Origin: an uncultured Arenicella sp. | Lineage (GTDB): Bacteria; Pseudomonadota; Gammaproteobacteria; Arenicellales; Arenicellaceae | Length of the DNA stretch: 35,041 nucleotides | NCBI GenBank assembly: GCA_937989675.1 | Contig: CALKRK010000006.1 | Location: 1 to 35,041 of the forward strand | Direction: 5' to 3' | Shown here: positions 1 to 8,179 of the stretch, piece by piece | How positions within the stretch are numbered: position 1 is the stretch's first letter | Layout of the letters: every line of letters begins with the position of its first letter | Made by a program: the position numbers and the translations under genes | Notes under the pieces: model-generated | Told to the model about the DNA's origin: nothing | The model's input: only the letters and a program-made list of their open reading frames with translations | Databases searched by the model: none

Positions 1-90
1 GAAGTTGGCTCACGTGGTGAGCGATGGTTAGGCTTAAAAGAAAAAGATCGGCAAGCCGCCACTCGATGGGAACCTAACGAAGAATTGTAA
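1..90 (+). CDS. moaE: Molybdopterin synthase catalytic subunit MoaE, C-terminal end only (partial)
   Basis: The first 87 bases are open in frame 1 and end with TAA at 88-90, giving a 29-residue C-terminus. The stretch [18 protein letters not shown] matches the C-terminal end of E. coli MoaE (GDRW...SDQQAAKRW pattern), and the following gene is moaB, so this is the end of moaE. MoaE is the large subunit of molybdopterin synthase; with the MoaD thiocarboxylate it puts the dithiolene sulfurs into cyclic pyranopterin monophosphate in the cytoplasm. The active-site part lies outside the window. The 22-bp gap to moaB suggests one operon. A short C-terminal tail (EPNEEL) extends past the usual end. 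Confidence 0.8.
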   Translation, partial: EVGSRGERWLGLKEKDRQAATRWEPNEEL

Positions 91-112
91 GCAAAGGTAT
101 AAGCAAAGCAGT

Positions 113-625
113 ATGACTAAGAGCGATAATTTTATCCCGATGAACGTTGCGGTTTTGACGGTCTCCGATACACGAACGATTGAAACCGACACGTCGGGGC
201 AATATTTGGTCGACCAATTGAGTGAAGCAGGCCACAACTTGGCAGCACGAGACATCGTGATTGACGACGTCTATCTTATGCGGGCAATTGTTTCCAAGTG
301 GATCGCGGACCCAAGCATACATGCGATTATCTCCACCGGTGGTACTGGCTTTACGGGGCGAGACAGTACCCCGGAAGCACTTGCCCCTTTGTTTGATAAA
401 GCAATTGACGGCTTTGGAGAACTGTTTCGACAAGTTTCCTATGAAGATATTGGTACCTCCACAGTGCAATCGCGAGCGCTAGGCGGCATGGCAAACCAAA
501 CAGTGATTTTTTGTGTGCCGGGCTCGACCGGCGCATGCCGAACCGCATGGGAGGGAATATTGAACGAACAGCTGGATAGTCGTCATAGGCCTTGCAATTT
601 TGTGGCGCACACGCGAGCTGGTTAG
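113..625 (+). CDS. moaB: Molybdenum cofactor biosynthesis protein MoaB (MogA/MoaB family)
   Basis: 170 residues, the usual MoaB length. It shows the MoCF_biosynth (MogA/MoaB) fold signature: [11 protein letters not shown] near residues 12-22, [12 protein letters not shown] near 73-84, the DGFGELFR block near 99-106 and PGSTGA near 135-140. Proteins of this family bind molybdopterin; MogA adenylylates it before molybdenum insertion, while the role of E. coli MoaB is less settled. Because no mogA is visible here, MoaB may do the MogA job, but that is inference. The stop TAG (623-625) directly abuts the GTG start of moeA, so the two are probably translationally coupled. The ATG at 113 gives the best N-terminus, with the beta-strand starting about ten residues in. 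Confidence 0.9.
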   Translation: MTKSDNFIPMNVAVLTVSDTRTIETDTSGQYLVDQLSEAGHNLAARDIVIDDVYLMRAIVSKWIADPSIHAIISTGGTGFTGRDSTPEALAPLFDKAIDGFGELFRQVSYEDIGTSTVQSRALGGMANQTVIFCVPGSTGACRTAWEGILNEQLDSRHRPCNFVAHTRAG

Positions 626-1828
626 GTGATTACTCTCGCTGATGCCGAGCGCCGACTGTGTGACTCTGTTACTTGCCGTTTGGGTGAAGAGACCGTAAAA
701 CTTCAATCGGCGTTCGGGCGGATTGCCAGTGAAGACATCGTGTCTACGCTGACGATACCTCCCTGTGATAATAGCGCCATGGATGGGTTTGCGGTAAACG
801 CCTCTGAACTCAACAGGGTGCCGAGTAGTTTGCCTATCTCTCAACGTATTCCAGCTGGTGCTAACCCTGCGCCATTGCAAGCCGGGTCGGCCGCGCGCAT
901 TTTTACCGGTGGTGTGATACCCAAAGGCGCTGATGCGGTCATCATTCAGGAGAACACTGAGTATGATGATCGAACAGTAACATTAGGTTCGTCGGTAGCG
1001 GTTGGCGATAATATTCGTCCAAAAGGCCAAGACATAAGGCCCGGTGCAACCGTGGTGCGCCGTGGTCAGCGTTTGTCTGCCATTGATATGAGTTTGTTGG
1101 CGTCGATCGGTGTTACCGATGTGCCCGTGTTTCAGCCATTGAAAGTGGCTATTTTCTCGACCGGTGATGAGTTGGTCGAGCCAGGTGTGCCACTCAAAGC
1201 GGGGCAAATATACAACTCAAACCGCACCTTATTGATGGCACTATGCTCGCAGTTGGGTTATGTCGCTTTGGATCAGGGCATCGTCGCAGATACGTTAGGC
1301 GCCACCAAACAGGCATTGGCAAAGGCGGCAGATCAAGCTGATATCATATTAAGTAGTGGCGGGGTGTCGGTTGGTGAAGAAGATCACGTGAAACCGGCGG
1401 TCGAAGCGCTGGGCTCCTTAGATCTATGGAAGGTGCAAATGAAACCCGGTAAGCCAGTTGCTTTTGGTCAGGTAGCAAATACGCCATTGTTAGGTTTGCC
1501 AGGTAACCCTGTATCGTCGTTTGTGATATTTCAGTTGTTGGCCGTGCCTTTGTTAAAAACCTTGCAGGGTGAGCTGGTTAAAGACAGGCTTTATTTCTCA
1601 GTTGAAGCTGGTTTTGACAAACAAACAACTAGCCGCGAGGAGTACATTCGCGCTAAGTTAGTGCGCAACGAGTCTGGCCAGCTGGTTGCCGAACGTTTTA
1701 AAAATTTAAGCAGCGGTGTGATGTCATCACTTTCTTGGGCCGATGGTTTAGTACGTCAATCCATCGATGACTCAATTGAAAAGGGCCAAGCCGTTGATTT
1801 CTATCCGCTCAATGAGGGTATGTTGTGA
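626..1828 (+). CDS. moeA: Molybdopterin molybdenumtransferase MoeA
   Basis: 400 residues, normal for MoeA. Cytoplasmic enzyme that inserts molybdate into adenylylated molybdopterin to give Moco. Recognisable blocks in order: PPCDNSAMDGFAV near residues 45-57, IFTGGVIPKGADAVI near 91-105, STGDELVEPG near 179-188, ILSSGGVSVGEEDHVK near 240-255, MKPGKPVAFG near 272-281, LGLPGNPVSSF near 289-299, then the beta-rich C-terminal domain IV. The GTG start follows the moaB stop without a gap; the next in-frame ATG is inside the conserved DNSAMDG motif, so GTG must be the start. The last codons overlap the moaA start in a GTGA arrangement (1825-1828), which points to translational coupling of moaB-moeA-moaA. 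Confidence 0.95.
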   Translation: MITLADAERRLCDSVTCRLGEETVKLQSAFGRIASEDIVSTLTIPPCDNSAMDGFAVNASELNRVPSSLPISQRIPAGANPAPLQAGSAARIFTGGVIPKGADAVIIQENTEYDDRTVTLGSSVAVGDNIRPKGQDIRPGATVVRRGQRLSAIDMSLLASIGVTDVPVFQPLKVAIFSTGDELVEPGVPLKAGQIYNSNRTLLMALCSQLGYVALDQGIVADTLGATKQALAKAADQADIILSSGGVSVGEEDHVKPAVEALGSLDLWKVQMKPGKPVAFGQVANTPLLGLPGNPVSSFVIFQLLAVPLLKTLQGELVKDRLYFSVEAGFDKQTTSREEYIRAKLVRNESGQLVAERFKNLSSGVMSSLSWADGLVRQSIDDSIEKGQAVDFYPLNEGML

Positions 1829-2814
1829 GTAGTGCGCAGTTAGTTGATGGGTTTAACCGAGAGATTCGATACTTGCGATTGTCGGTGACTGACCGCTGCA
1901 ATTTGCGTTGTACTTATTGCATGGCCGAAGACATGACTTTTCTACCTAAGTCGCGGGTACTGAGCCTTGAAGAAATGGTGCTGGTTGGCGCCGCTTTCGT
2001 TGAGTTGGGCGTTGAGAAAATTCGCCTAACGGGTGGTGAGCCCTTGGTACGCAATGGCGTTGTAGAATTGGCCCAATCGTTGAATCAGTTGGATGGTCTT
2101 AGGGAGTTGGTCATGACTACAAACGGTGTGCTTCTAGATAAGTTCGCTGCACCGCTTAAGGATGCGGGTGTCTCAAGGCTCAATATTAGTATCGATAGTT
2201 TACGGGCCGACCGCTTCAAGAGCCTAACCCGCTTTGGGCAGCTAGAAGATGTGCTCAGAGGTATTGACGCAGCGCTGTCGGCAGAGTTTAAGAAAATCAA
2301 GTTGAACGCCGTGGTATTGAATGGTACCAATAGCGATGAAGTTGTCGATCTGACAAAATTCGCTGTAGAAAAAGGGTTGGATATTTCTTTTATCGAGGAA
2401 ATGCCACTCGGAGAAATTGATGCCCATGACCGAGTTGATACTGCGTTTGAAAACCAATCGGTTCGTCAACAACTCGAGCAGTCCTTCAGCTTGAAGGCCA
2501 GCGACCATCAAGATAGAGCGGGTGGGCCGTCTAAGTACTTAGAGATTGCCAACAGCGACACCAAAGTCGGTTTTATCTCACCCATGAGCGATAACTTTTG
2601 TGCTAGCTGCAACCGAGTGCGAGTCACGGCTGAAGGTAAATTGCTGCTTTGTCTTGGTAATGAACATTCACTGGATTTGCGGGAAATTGTTCGAGATGAC
2701 CCAAGCCACCTAAAAGAGGCTATCATTGGTTCTATGCAGCGTAAGCCAGAGCGGCATTACTTCGACCCAAACGATATCACCATTACCCGGCACATGAGTG
2801 CCACGGGCGGTTGA
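1825..2814 (+). CDS. moaA: GTP 3',8-cyclase MoaA (radical SAM)
   Basis: 329 residues, typical for MoaA. Radical-SAM enzyme that converts GTP to 3',8-cyclo-GTP, the first step of molybdopterin synthesis (with MoaC). The N-terminal [4Fe-4S]/SAM cluster motif CX3CX2C is at C25, C29 and C32 (TDRCNLRCTYC). The LTGGEP motif is near 68-73. The second cluster CX2CX13C is at C259, C262 and C276. The C-terminal GG (328-329), which in MoaA reaches into the active site, is present. The start is GTG overlapping the moeA stop. No moaC or moaD is seen inside the window; with moaE upstream they probably lie beyond its left edge. All catalytic cysteines are intact, so the protein should be active. Confidence 0.95.
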   Translation: MSSAQLVDGFNREIRYLRLSVTDRCNLRCTYCMAEDMTFLPKSRVLSLEEMVLVGAAFVELGVEKIRLTGGEPLVRNGVVELAQSLNQLDGLRELVMTTNGVLLDKFAAPLKDAGVSRLNISIDSLRADRFKSLTRFGQLEDVLRGIDAALSAEFKKIKLNAVVLNGTNSDEVVDLTKFAVEKGLDISFIEEMPLGEIDAHDRVDTAFENQSVRQQLEQSFSLKASDHQDRAGGPSKYLEIANSDTKVGFISPMSDNFCASCNRVRVTAEGKLLLCLGNEHSLDLREIVRDDPSHLKEAIIGSMQRKPERHYFDPNDITITRHMSATGG

Positions 2815-2885
2815 GTCGATAAGTTAGAGCGCTATAAATGTGGCTTTGGCATAGCCGCTGAACAAGAACAACAGGAGAGTAAGTG

Positions 2886-3362
2886 ATGTCTATTTATGAA
2901 TTCAGCGCCACCGATATTCGAGGGCAAGAAATAAGCTTGGCGGACTTTCAGGATAAAGTTCTATTGATTGTTAACACCGCCAGTAAATGTGGTTTCACAC
3001 CGCAGTTCGAAGGCCTTGAAAGTTTGTATAAAGAGCTGGAAGGCGAAGGCCTGATGATTTTGGGCTTCCCGTGTAATCAATTTGGCAGCCAAGACCCCGG
3101 TTCAGAAGGGCAGATAGAAGAATTTTGCCAGCTTAACTACGGTGTTTCGTTTCCGATGTTTTCTAAGATCGAAGTTAACGGCAGCGGAACTCACCCATTG
3201 TACAAATACCTCAAGAAAGAGGCCAAAGGTTTGCTTGGTTCGCAGGCTATTAAATGGAACTTCACCAAATTTCTAGTCGATAAAGAAGGTGCCGTAGTCA
3301 AACGCTATGCGTCAACCGATAAGCCTGAATCCATTAAAGCGGATATCCAAAAACTTCTTTAA
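2886..3362 (+). CDS. Glutathione peroxidase-family thiol peroxidase (Cys type, BtuE-like)
   Basis: 158 residues from the ATG at 2886. A GTG at 2883 is also possible, but the AGGAG at 2873-2877 is 8 nt from the ATG and only 5 nt from the GTG. It reduces hydrogen and lipid hydroperoxides with thioredoxin or glutathione. Peroxidatic Cys is C35 in NTASKCGFT (selenocysteine in animal enzymes). The FPCNQFG block gives Q65 of the catalytic tetrad, and KWNFTKFL gives W124 and N125. C81 in EEFCQLNYG is at the place of the resolving Cys of thioredoxin-dependent family members such as E. coli BtuE, so thioredoxin is the more likely donor. There is no signal peptide, so it is cytoplasmic. It sits 71 bp after moaA and may have its own promoter. 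Confidence 0.92.
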   Translation: MSIYEFSATDIRGQEISLADFQDKVLLIVNTASKCGFTPQFEGLESLYKELEGEGLMILGFPCNQFGSQDPGSEGQIEEFCQLNYGVSFPMFSKIEVNGSGTHPLYKYLKKEAKGLLGSQAIKWNFTKFLVDKEGAVVKRYASTDKPESIKADIQKLL

Positions 3363-3397
3363 CGCATTACATAAATAATTTCACAAAGGGTAAGCAG

Positions 3398-4633
3398 ATG
3401 AACAGTATCATCGATGTCGCCGCCATTCTGATCAGTGTGTCAGCACTTTTCGCCTATATTAACCATCGCTTTATAGGGCTGCCGACAACGATCGGCGTAA
3501 TGATGATTGCGATGCTGGTATCTGTGTTGACGTATTGCTTAAGCCTGATGGGCTTAGGTGATTTCCACAGTGAAGCAAAGGCGCTATTAGGCAGTATCGA
3601 TTTCAACAAAACCCTATTGCACGGAATGCTTAGCTTTCTCCTGTTTGCTGGTGCTTTGCACGTAAATCTAAATGCCTTACGCAAGCAAAAGTGGGTCATA
3701 CTGAGTTTGGCGACGGTGGGAGTTTGCTTGTCGACCTTTTTAGTGGCCACGATTGCGTACTATTTATTAGCGTTGCTAAGTTGCCATTTGCCATATATCT
3801 ACTGCTTGCTATTTGGCGCGTTGATTTCTCCAACAGACCCGATTGCCGTTATGTCCACGGTAAAGCGTTTGGGCGTTAGCAAAGAGCTAGAAACCACCAT
3901 TGCTGGTGAATCGCTCTTCAACGACGGCGTTGGTGTGGTGGTGTTTATGGTGCTGCTAATGCTCTTACAAAACCCTGATAACATCACCGCCAGTCACGTA
4001 GCCGTGATCTTTCTTGAAGAAGCAGTGGGCGGCATTGTGTTTGGCTTAGTGCTGGGCGCGCTGGGCTATTACTTTCTCAATACAATCGATAACTATAAAG
4101 TGGAAGTGTTGATCACTTTAGCGCTGGTGATGGGCGGCTACGGATTAGCGATGTATTTGCATACCTCTGGGCCGATCGCGGTGGTAGTGGCTGGCTTATT
4201 CACCGGCAATGTGATGCGCGAGCACGCTATGTCAGATCGAACTCGTCGAAGTGTTGATGACTTCTGGGAGCTGATAGACGAAATACTAAACGTTATTTTG
4301 TTTGCCCTGATTGGTCTAGAAATGCTCATAATTCCATTTGAAAGCCAATGGTTTATTGCAGGCTTACTGCTCATTTTAGTGGTGGTATCCGTGCGCTTTG
4401 TTAGTGTTGGTGTACCCGTTCGTTTAATCGCACTTAAGACAAAACTGTCGCCGCACTTGGTGAAAATTTTAGTTTGGGGCGGTCTACGCGGCGGTATCTC
4501 AGTAGCGCTGGCACTGAGTTTGCCCGAGGGCGAATCTCGTGACTTGGTACTGTTTATCACCTATGTAGTGGTGGTCTTTTCCATCGTTGTTCAAGGCTTG
4601 ACCATAGGGCCGTTTATTCGGCGTTTGACCTAG
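3398..4633 (+). CDS. Na+/H+ antiporter, CPA1 (NhaP-like) family
   Basis: 411 residues with about 12 hydrophobic segments over the whole length and no long soluble C-terminal domain. The CPA1/Na_H_Exchanger signatures are present: ISPTDPIAVM near residues 143-152 (the TD pair of the unwound helix) and AGESLFNDGVGVV near 168-180 (the ND ion-binding pair typical of electroneutral exchangers). The WGGLRGGISVALALSLP block near 358-374, with its conserved Arg, is also typical. It would exchange cytoplasmic Na+ (or K+/Li+) for protons in the inner membrane, which fits a marine lifestyle. The ATG at 3398 is preceded by an AAAGGGTAAG purine stretch. It follows the peroxidase by 35 bp, but no functional tie is evident. 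Confidence 0.9.
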   Translation: MNSIIDVAAILISVSALFAYINHRFIGLPTTIGVMMIAMLVSVLTYCLSLMGLGDFHSEAKALLGSIDFNKTLLHGMLSFLLFAGALHVNLNALRKQKWVILSLATVGVCLSTFLVATIAYYLLALLSCHLPYIYCLLFGALISPTDPIAVMSTVKRLGVSKELETTIAGESLFNDGVGVVVFMVLLMLLQNPDNITASHVAVIFLEEAVGGIVFGLVLGALGYYFLNTIDNYKVEVLITLALVMGGYGLAMYLHTSGPIAVVVAGLFTGNVMREHAMSDRTRRSVDDFWELIDEILNVILFALIGLEMLIIPFESQWFIAGLLLILVVVSVRFVSVGVPVRLIALKTKLSPHLVKILVWGGLRGGISVALALSLPEGESRDLVLFITYVVVVFSIVVQGLTIGPFIRRLT

Positions 4634-4988
4634 GCTTTATTTTGAGTACATTAAACTGTAGTTACGAATATCATTTTAAGATCAAAGTACTGCTAAAAAA
4701 TCAATTCTTAATTGAGCTAATAATTGGCTTTAAGGTGAGAAATTACCAAAACCGATATAAGCGTTTTTAGATCAAAGGATTTTAGGTGCTAGAACTTGGA
4801 TGTCGTTGTAGGCCAGTCTTGGCAAAATTAGAGCGTTGAGAAAAATATAAAATATGCTTGCCGAATAGAAAAGTCCTATATCACTTGATATGAAATAAGA
4901 CCTTATTGATGAGTAAGTTGAGTGACTCAAACCATATTGAACTGCATTAAATAACTGGTTTCATTGAGTCAGTAAAAGCGCTAACGTT
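4634..4988. other. 355-bp intergenic region between convergent genes; AT-rich
   Basis: No gene is visible. It contains a small AT-rich inverted repeat TCAATT-CTT-AATTGA at 4701-4715 and a larger imperfect one near the right end (listed separately). No clear rho-independent terminator with a T-tract was found after the antiporter gene. Confidence 0.6.
4923..4971. terminator. Imperfect inverted repeat near the 3' end of the 4989-5948 gene
   Basis: TGACTCAA (4923-4930) is the exact reverse complement of TTGAGTCA (4964-4971). Inside it, ACCA and TGGT extend the pairing after a small offset. It lies between two convergent genes, which suits a bidirectional terminator, but there is no T-run on either side, so the call is weak. 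Confidence 0.3.
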
Positions 4989-5948
4989 TTAGATGTCGAC
5001 GTTTATTTGAACTGGTTTTAGATCTTTCTGATAAGAGACAACAAGCCTGACCTTTGAGTCTTCGGTTTTTTCAAACAGATACTGTTTGACACCGTTTGTG
5101 GTGAACACACCTTGAGATTCGATTGACTCACCTTTGGCATTAACGAGTTCTATTTTCTCTACTGCATTGTCATCAGCCTCAATTTTAAACGCAAATTGAT
5201 TTTCGTCGTCAGTCATATTCATAATGCTTGCATTGGTGTATTTCATGATAGCTGGCCCCAGTGCGCGCTTGGTCTCCATGTCAATATTTGGGTATGCCTC
5301 TGTTACGTCTGCCTCTAGTTCAAGAAGGCTTTTGTCCTGGGTAACCACACCGCTGACTAGCATCTCCTCAAATAAATCGATCTGCGATGCAGATAGCGCG
5401 CCTTCTTCTTTTAATGAATTTATGAAGTCCGTACTATCTTGTTTATCTGTGGCATTGGCTTTTAACCTAACTGGGCCTATTTGGATGTCTTGATGATTTT
5501 TAGGGTCGAATAGCTCTGATTTTTCGACTTGCATTCCACTGCCTACAAAAGCTGTTAAGCTACCTTTCATCGAGATACCGCCTTCGAGTTTTTCCAAACC
5601 CGATTTAACGATGATATCCCATTCAGCGACCTTGCCGTTTTCTTTAATATCGCTAAACGAACCGAGTTCATAGTTCGGCCTGTCGAGCTGATCTTTGAGC
5701 ATGTCTTTTTTTCCGATCATTAGCTTAGTGAGTTGTAACGAAGATTCGTCGATGCTGACTAAGTCATCTCCAATTGCATAGAAGTTAACGGCTGACTTGC
5801 CGCCTAAATTGCAGGCCATGACCGTTACGATGTCCTGATCAGCACATATTAGTGCACCGGCGAACTTAGCGTCTAATTCGGCGCTAGCTTGAGTAGATAA
5901 AACGCATGTTGAGAAAATTAGTGGCGCAAATAGTTGTTTATTTTTCAT
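4989..5948 (-). CDS. Secreted protein of unknown function, 319 aa
   Basis: Not recognised. The start is the ATG at 5948: it has AAGGAA at 5955-5960 six bases upstream, whereas the longer TTG reading at 5954 has nothing. The N-terminus (MKNKQLFAPLIFSTCVLSTQASA) is a clean Sec signal peptide with an AxA cleavage site near residue 23, so the mature protein is periplasmic or outer-membrane-associated. The mature part is acidic and mixed alpha/beta, rich in Lys, Asp and Glu, without repeats or metal motifs; two Cys lie near the mature N-terminus (CADQ..., ACNLGG) and could form a disulfide. It is monocistronic as far as can be seen. A resemblance to DUF945-type periplasmic proteins was considered but could not be supported. 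Confidence 0.75.
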   Translation of the reverse strand: MKNKQLFAPLIFSTCVLSTQASAELDAKFAGALICADQDIVTVMACNLGGKSAVNFYAIGDDLVSIDESSLQLTKLMIGKKDMLKDQLDRPNYELGSFSDIKENGKVAEWDIIVKSGLEKLEGGISMKGSLTAFVGSGMQVEKSELFDPKNHQDIQIGPVRLKANATDKQDSTDFINSLKEEGALSASQIDLFEEMLVSGVVTQDKSLLELEADVTEAYPNIDMETKRALGPAIMKYTNASIMNMTDDENQFAFKIEADDNAVEKIELVNAKGESIESQGVFTTNGVKQYLFEKTEDSKVRLVVSYQKDLKPVQINVDI

Positions 5949-6076
5949 TAACAATTCCTTTGATTATTGGTTAGTGAAAGAGGGGATTTTCAATCATAGT
6001 ACGTTGTGAAAACGTGCTATCTACTATACTGGGCGAAACATTAACCGAAGCTTAACGTTGATGAAATCGGTTACTC

Positions 6077-6694
6077 CTAGTCCGCCATACGTGAAGGAAA
6101 TCGCCGTTCGCTTACCAAATCTCTAACCTCGTCTACACTTAAATATCGTCCATCGGGCCCGTCTTTACCCATCACCCTTAAAAGGACAGGCCATTCGCCA
6201 TTCATCATGATTCTATTTATACGGCGCCTTTGCCCAACGGCGCGTTCGTAGTTAGCGTCCATAAAGGCTCTTATTTCTGTGGCGTCAAGGCCGAGCTCGG
6301 TAGAGCCGTCATGAGAATTTTTTTCGCTGGCAAACTGGCTTAGGCGTTCAAGTTCTTGCTCAGATACATTGCCGTTGTGATCTAACACGCCGGAGCCTGC
6401 GCCTTTTTTGTAGAGTGGCCCGTTGCGTAGCTTATTTAGCTTCACTCCTTTACGTATAGTTTTCAGTATGGAAAGTGGGCTAATTCCATTCGAAATTAGG
6501 GAAACAACGTAGATCGCTATGAACGATAGGCTTGGTTTGCCTTCTCCCTTTTTCGCCTGCTCCACAATGGCATCTGTAACCTTAGAGCATGTCTCTGAAT
6601 CATCACTAAGCGTACCTTGTTCAACAAGCCCGCGTAAAAAAGGGCAAGGGTTATCTGGCGACACCTTTAAGTTTCCTTTAGCACTGTTACCCAT
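6077..6694 (-). CDS. Cytoplasmic protein with a chloroperoxidase-like PCP motif and EF-hand-like loops
   Basis: The start is the ATG at 6694 because GGAGGAG sits just upstream (6698-6704); a longer reading to 6805 lacks a ribosome site. 205 residues, no signal peptide. Near the N-terminus NPCPFLRGLVEQGTL (about residues 15-29) looks like the Pro-Cys-Pro heme-thiolate motif and following helix of the Peroxidase_2 (chloroperoxidase/UPO) family. Further on, LDHNGNVSEQEL, NSHDGSTELG and KDGPDGRYLSVDEV read like degenerate EF-hand loops, of the kind seen as D-x-[DN]-G patterns. The middle is a hydrophobic helix (FIAIYVVSLISNG). I infer a peroxygenase-like or calcium-linked role but cannot confirm heme binding: the distal EHDxS-type motif of true peroxygenases is not evident. 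It stands alone between unrelated genes. Confidence 0.6.
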   Translation of the reverse strand: MGNSAKGNLKVSPDNPCPFLRGLVEQGTLSDDSETCSKVTDAIVEQAKKGEGKPSLSFIAIYVVSLISNGISPLSILKTIRKGVKLNKLRNGPLYKKGAGSGVLDHNGNVSEQELERLSQFASEKNSHDGSTELGLDATEIRAFMDANYERAVGQRRRINRIMMNGEWPVLLRVMGKDGPDGRYLSVDEVRDLVSERRFPSRMAD

Positions 6695-7201
6695 TCTCTC
6701 CTCCAGTGTTATTGGTCTTTTAGACGTCAAGCTTAGTTCTATTGAGGCTAGACTGCAATCAATCGAACGCTCATAAAAGTCATTTGATATCGTTTTGTAA
6801 GTCAAAAAAGGGGTTGTCTGAGAGCCTTTTCTGGAGATTGTGTTGTTAAATTTGGAGCGATGTTGTTAATTGGCTTGCACGAAACTTAGTTGCAAATGAG
6901 GGCTGGGTATTTTGAAATTTGAGTATGGATGCTCTAAAAATAGGTATGAGTACTCAGGTCGATTTAGCAATAGCCTAATAGCATTAAAGATCAACTTAAC
7001 CGCTGTTGGGTTCGGGCAGCTGAGTAAAGAGAAATCTCAATGATGCTCATCGAAAACGCGAAGATATTCTGCGTATTAACCTCTGGCCAAAGACCCAAAC
7101 CAAACGCTTTACACAATTTCCGCTGCGCCCGCTGTGTTCGTTGCAGCTAGTCGGTTATGGTGATATTGAAATCTATTCCTCTGTTCAAATGGGTTAATCC
7201 T
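6695..7201. other. About 500-bp intergenic region between divergent genes
   Basis: This is the divergent promoter region for the PCP-motif protein (minus) and the lipoprotein (plus). I see no RNA gene, IS end or strong palindrome. Short open readings exist in 7030-7190 but show no recognisable protein. Confidence 0.5.
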
Positions 7202-8167
7202 ATGCATATATTGATAAATAAAAATGGTTATTTTCTAGTTAGAAGAGCAAAGCTGGTCTCGGTTTTGTGCGCGATTGCTTGCTTGATTTCAGCTTGTGGC
7301 GCGGATACTCAAACCAGTAATTTAAATGTGGCTGACACCAGTGAAGCCAAAGATGAACAACGCACTGATATTGATAAGGCTACACCTTGGTCCGGTTCAG
7401 CGAGTGGTTATATAAGCGAAGGCGACCCGGCAAGCGACAGAATTGAATTGTTTGTTCGCTTAGGGAGGTTGTTGGCTGCGGCCTCTGTATACCAACAACG
7501 GGCAAATGAAATTCAATCAGAGCATAACCCTGCACAAGAGCAAATTCGTAGCGCGCGAGCCCGAACTGCTGAGGTGTTTAGTAAAGGTCTTATAAACTCG
7601 TACGCTGAAATTGACTCACTAATAGAACGGAAAGCTGATAAGTCAAAGCAAGCGCTCTCGCTGCAAGGGTATCTCGATTCTTTTATCAGCGAGCGTACCT
7701 TAGGCGAGCTGGTAAACGTTGATAGAGCGCAACGTGTAAAACGAAATGAGGCGATGCAAAAAACACGAGATTTTATGAGCCGAATTCATGCTGTGGTTCT
7801 CGCTTTTTTTCCATCTCGGCATGAGTATTTGCTGGCTTCTTCTGCGCTTATTCGTGAGGCGGGAGATAAAATGGCCAAAGGGGTTTCAGCGGATGGTGTC
7901 GTGTTGGATTCCGATTCTGTGCAAGAAGCATTCGCACTGATTGATAGATCGGTAAAGCTAGACCCTAAAAATGTGAGTTTTTGTGAGTCACAACGCACTC
8001 CGATTCGCGATCACAAGAAAACGATCGATGACCTGCTTAATAAAATGGCGCAGTTCGAGCGAGGTATTCAGTTAGGTGTTACGGCTAGCGATATTTATAA
8101 CTTGGCGAGAGAAGCGCAAATAGCCGGAGAGCGCTTTCCTGAAATAGACAGTTCCGACTGTGAATAG
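7202..8167 (+). CDS. Predicted outer-membrane lipoprotein, helical, unknown function
   Basis: 321 residues from the ATG at 7202; a GTG at 7157 would add 15 residues without a better ribosome site, and the exact start is uncertain. A hydrophobic segment (LVSVLCAIACLISAC) ends in a lipobox (ISAC, C32) followed by Gly-Ala, not Asp at +2, so outer-membrane sorting by Lol is expected. The mature part is strongly helical and charged (a run of Arg, Glu, Gln-rich helices near 90-230), with no recognised domain. It ends 12 bp before the ATG of the beta-helix protein at 8180 and probably shares its transcript, suggesting the two exported proteins act together, but no function can be named. Confidence 0.75.
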   Translation: MHILINKNGYFLVRRAKLVSVLCAIACLISACGADTQTSNLNVADTSEAKDEQRTDIDKATPWSGSASGYISEGDPASDRIELFVRLGRLLAAASVYQQRANEIQSEHNPAQEQIRSARARTAEVFSKGLINSYAEIDSLIERKADKSKQALSLQGYLDSFISERTLGELVNVDRAQRVKRNEAMQKTRDFMSRIHAVVLAFFPSRHEYLLASSALIREAGDKMAKGVSADGVVLDSDSVQEAFALIDRSVKLDPKNVSFCESQRTPIRDHKKTIDDLLNKMAQFERGIQLGVTASDIYNLAREAQIAGERFPEIDSSDCE

Positions 8168-8179
8168 GGGGGTGATAGT

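Noticed and set aside
4989-5948. Assignment of the secreted 319-aa protein to DUF945
   Set aside because: Only a loose resemblance; the N-terminus is a cleavable signal and no family motif could be pointed out.
5964-5976. ATTGGTTAGTG just upstream of the 4989-5948 secreted-protein gene, identical over 11 bases to part of site S4
   Set aside because: The left half of the palindrome is absent and it overlaps the leader close to the ribosome site, so a chance half-site is more likely.
6830-7190. Possible remnant of a transposase or IS end in the gap before the lipoprotein
   Set aside because: No terminal inverted repeats, target duplication or recognisable transposase residues were found.
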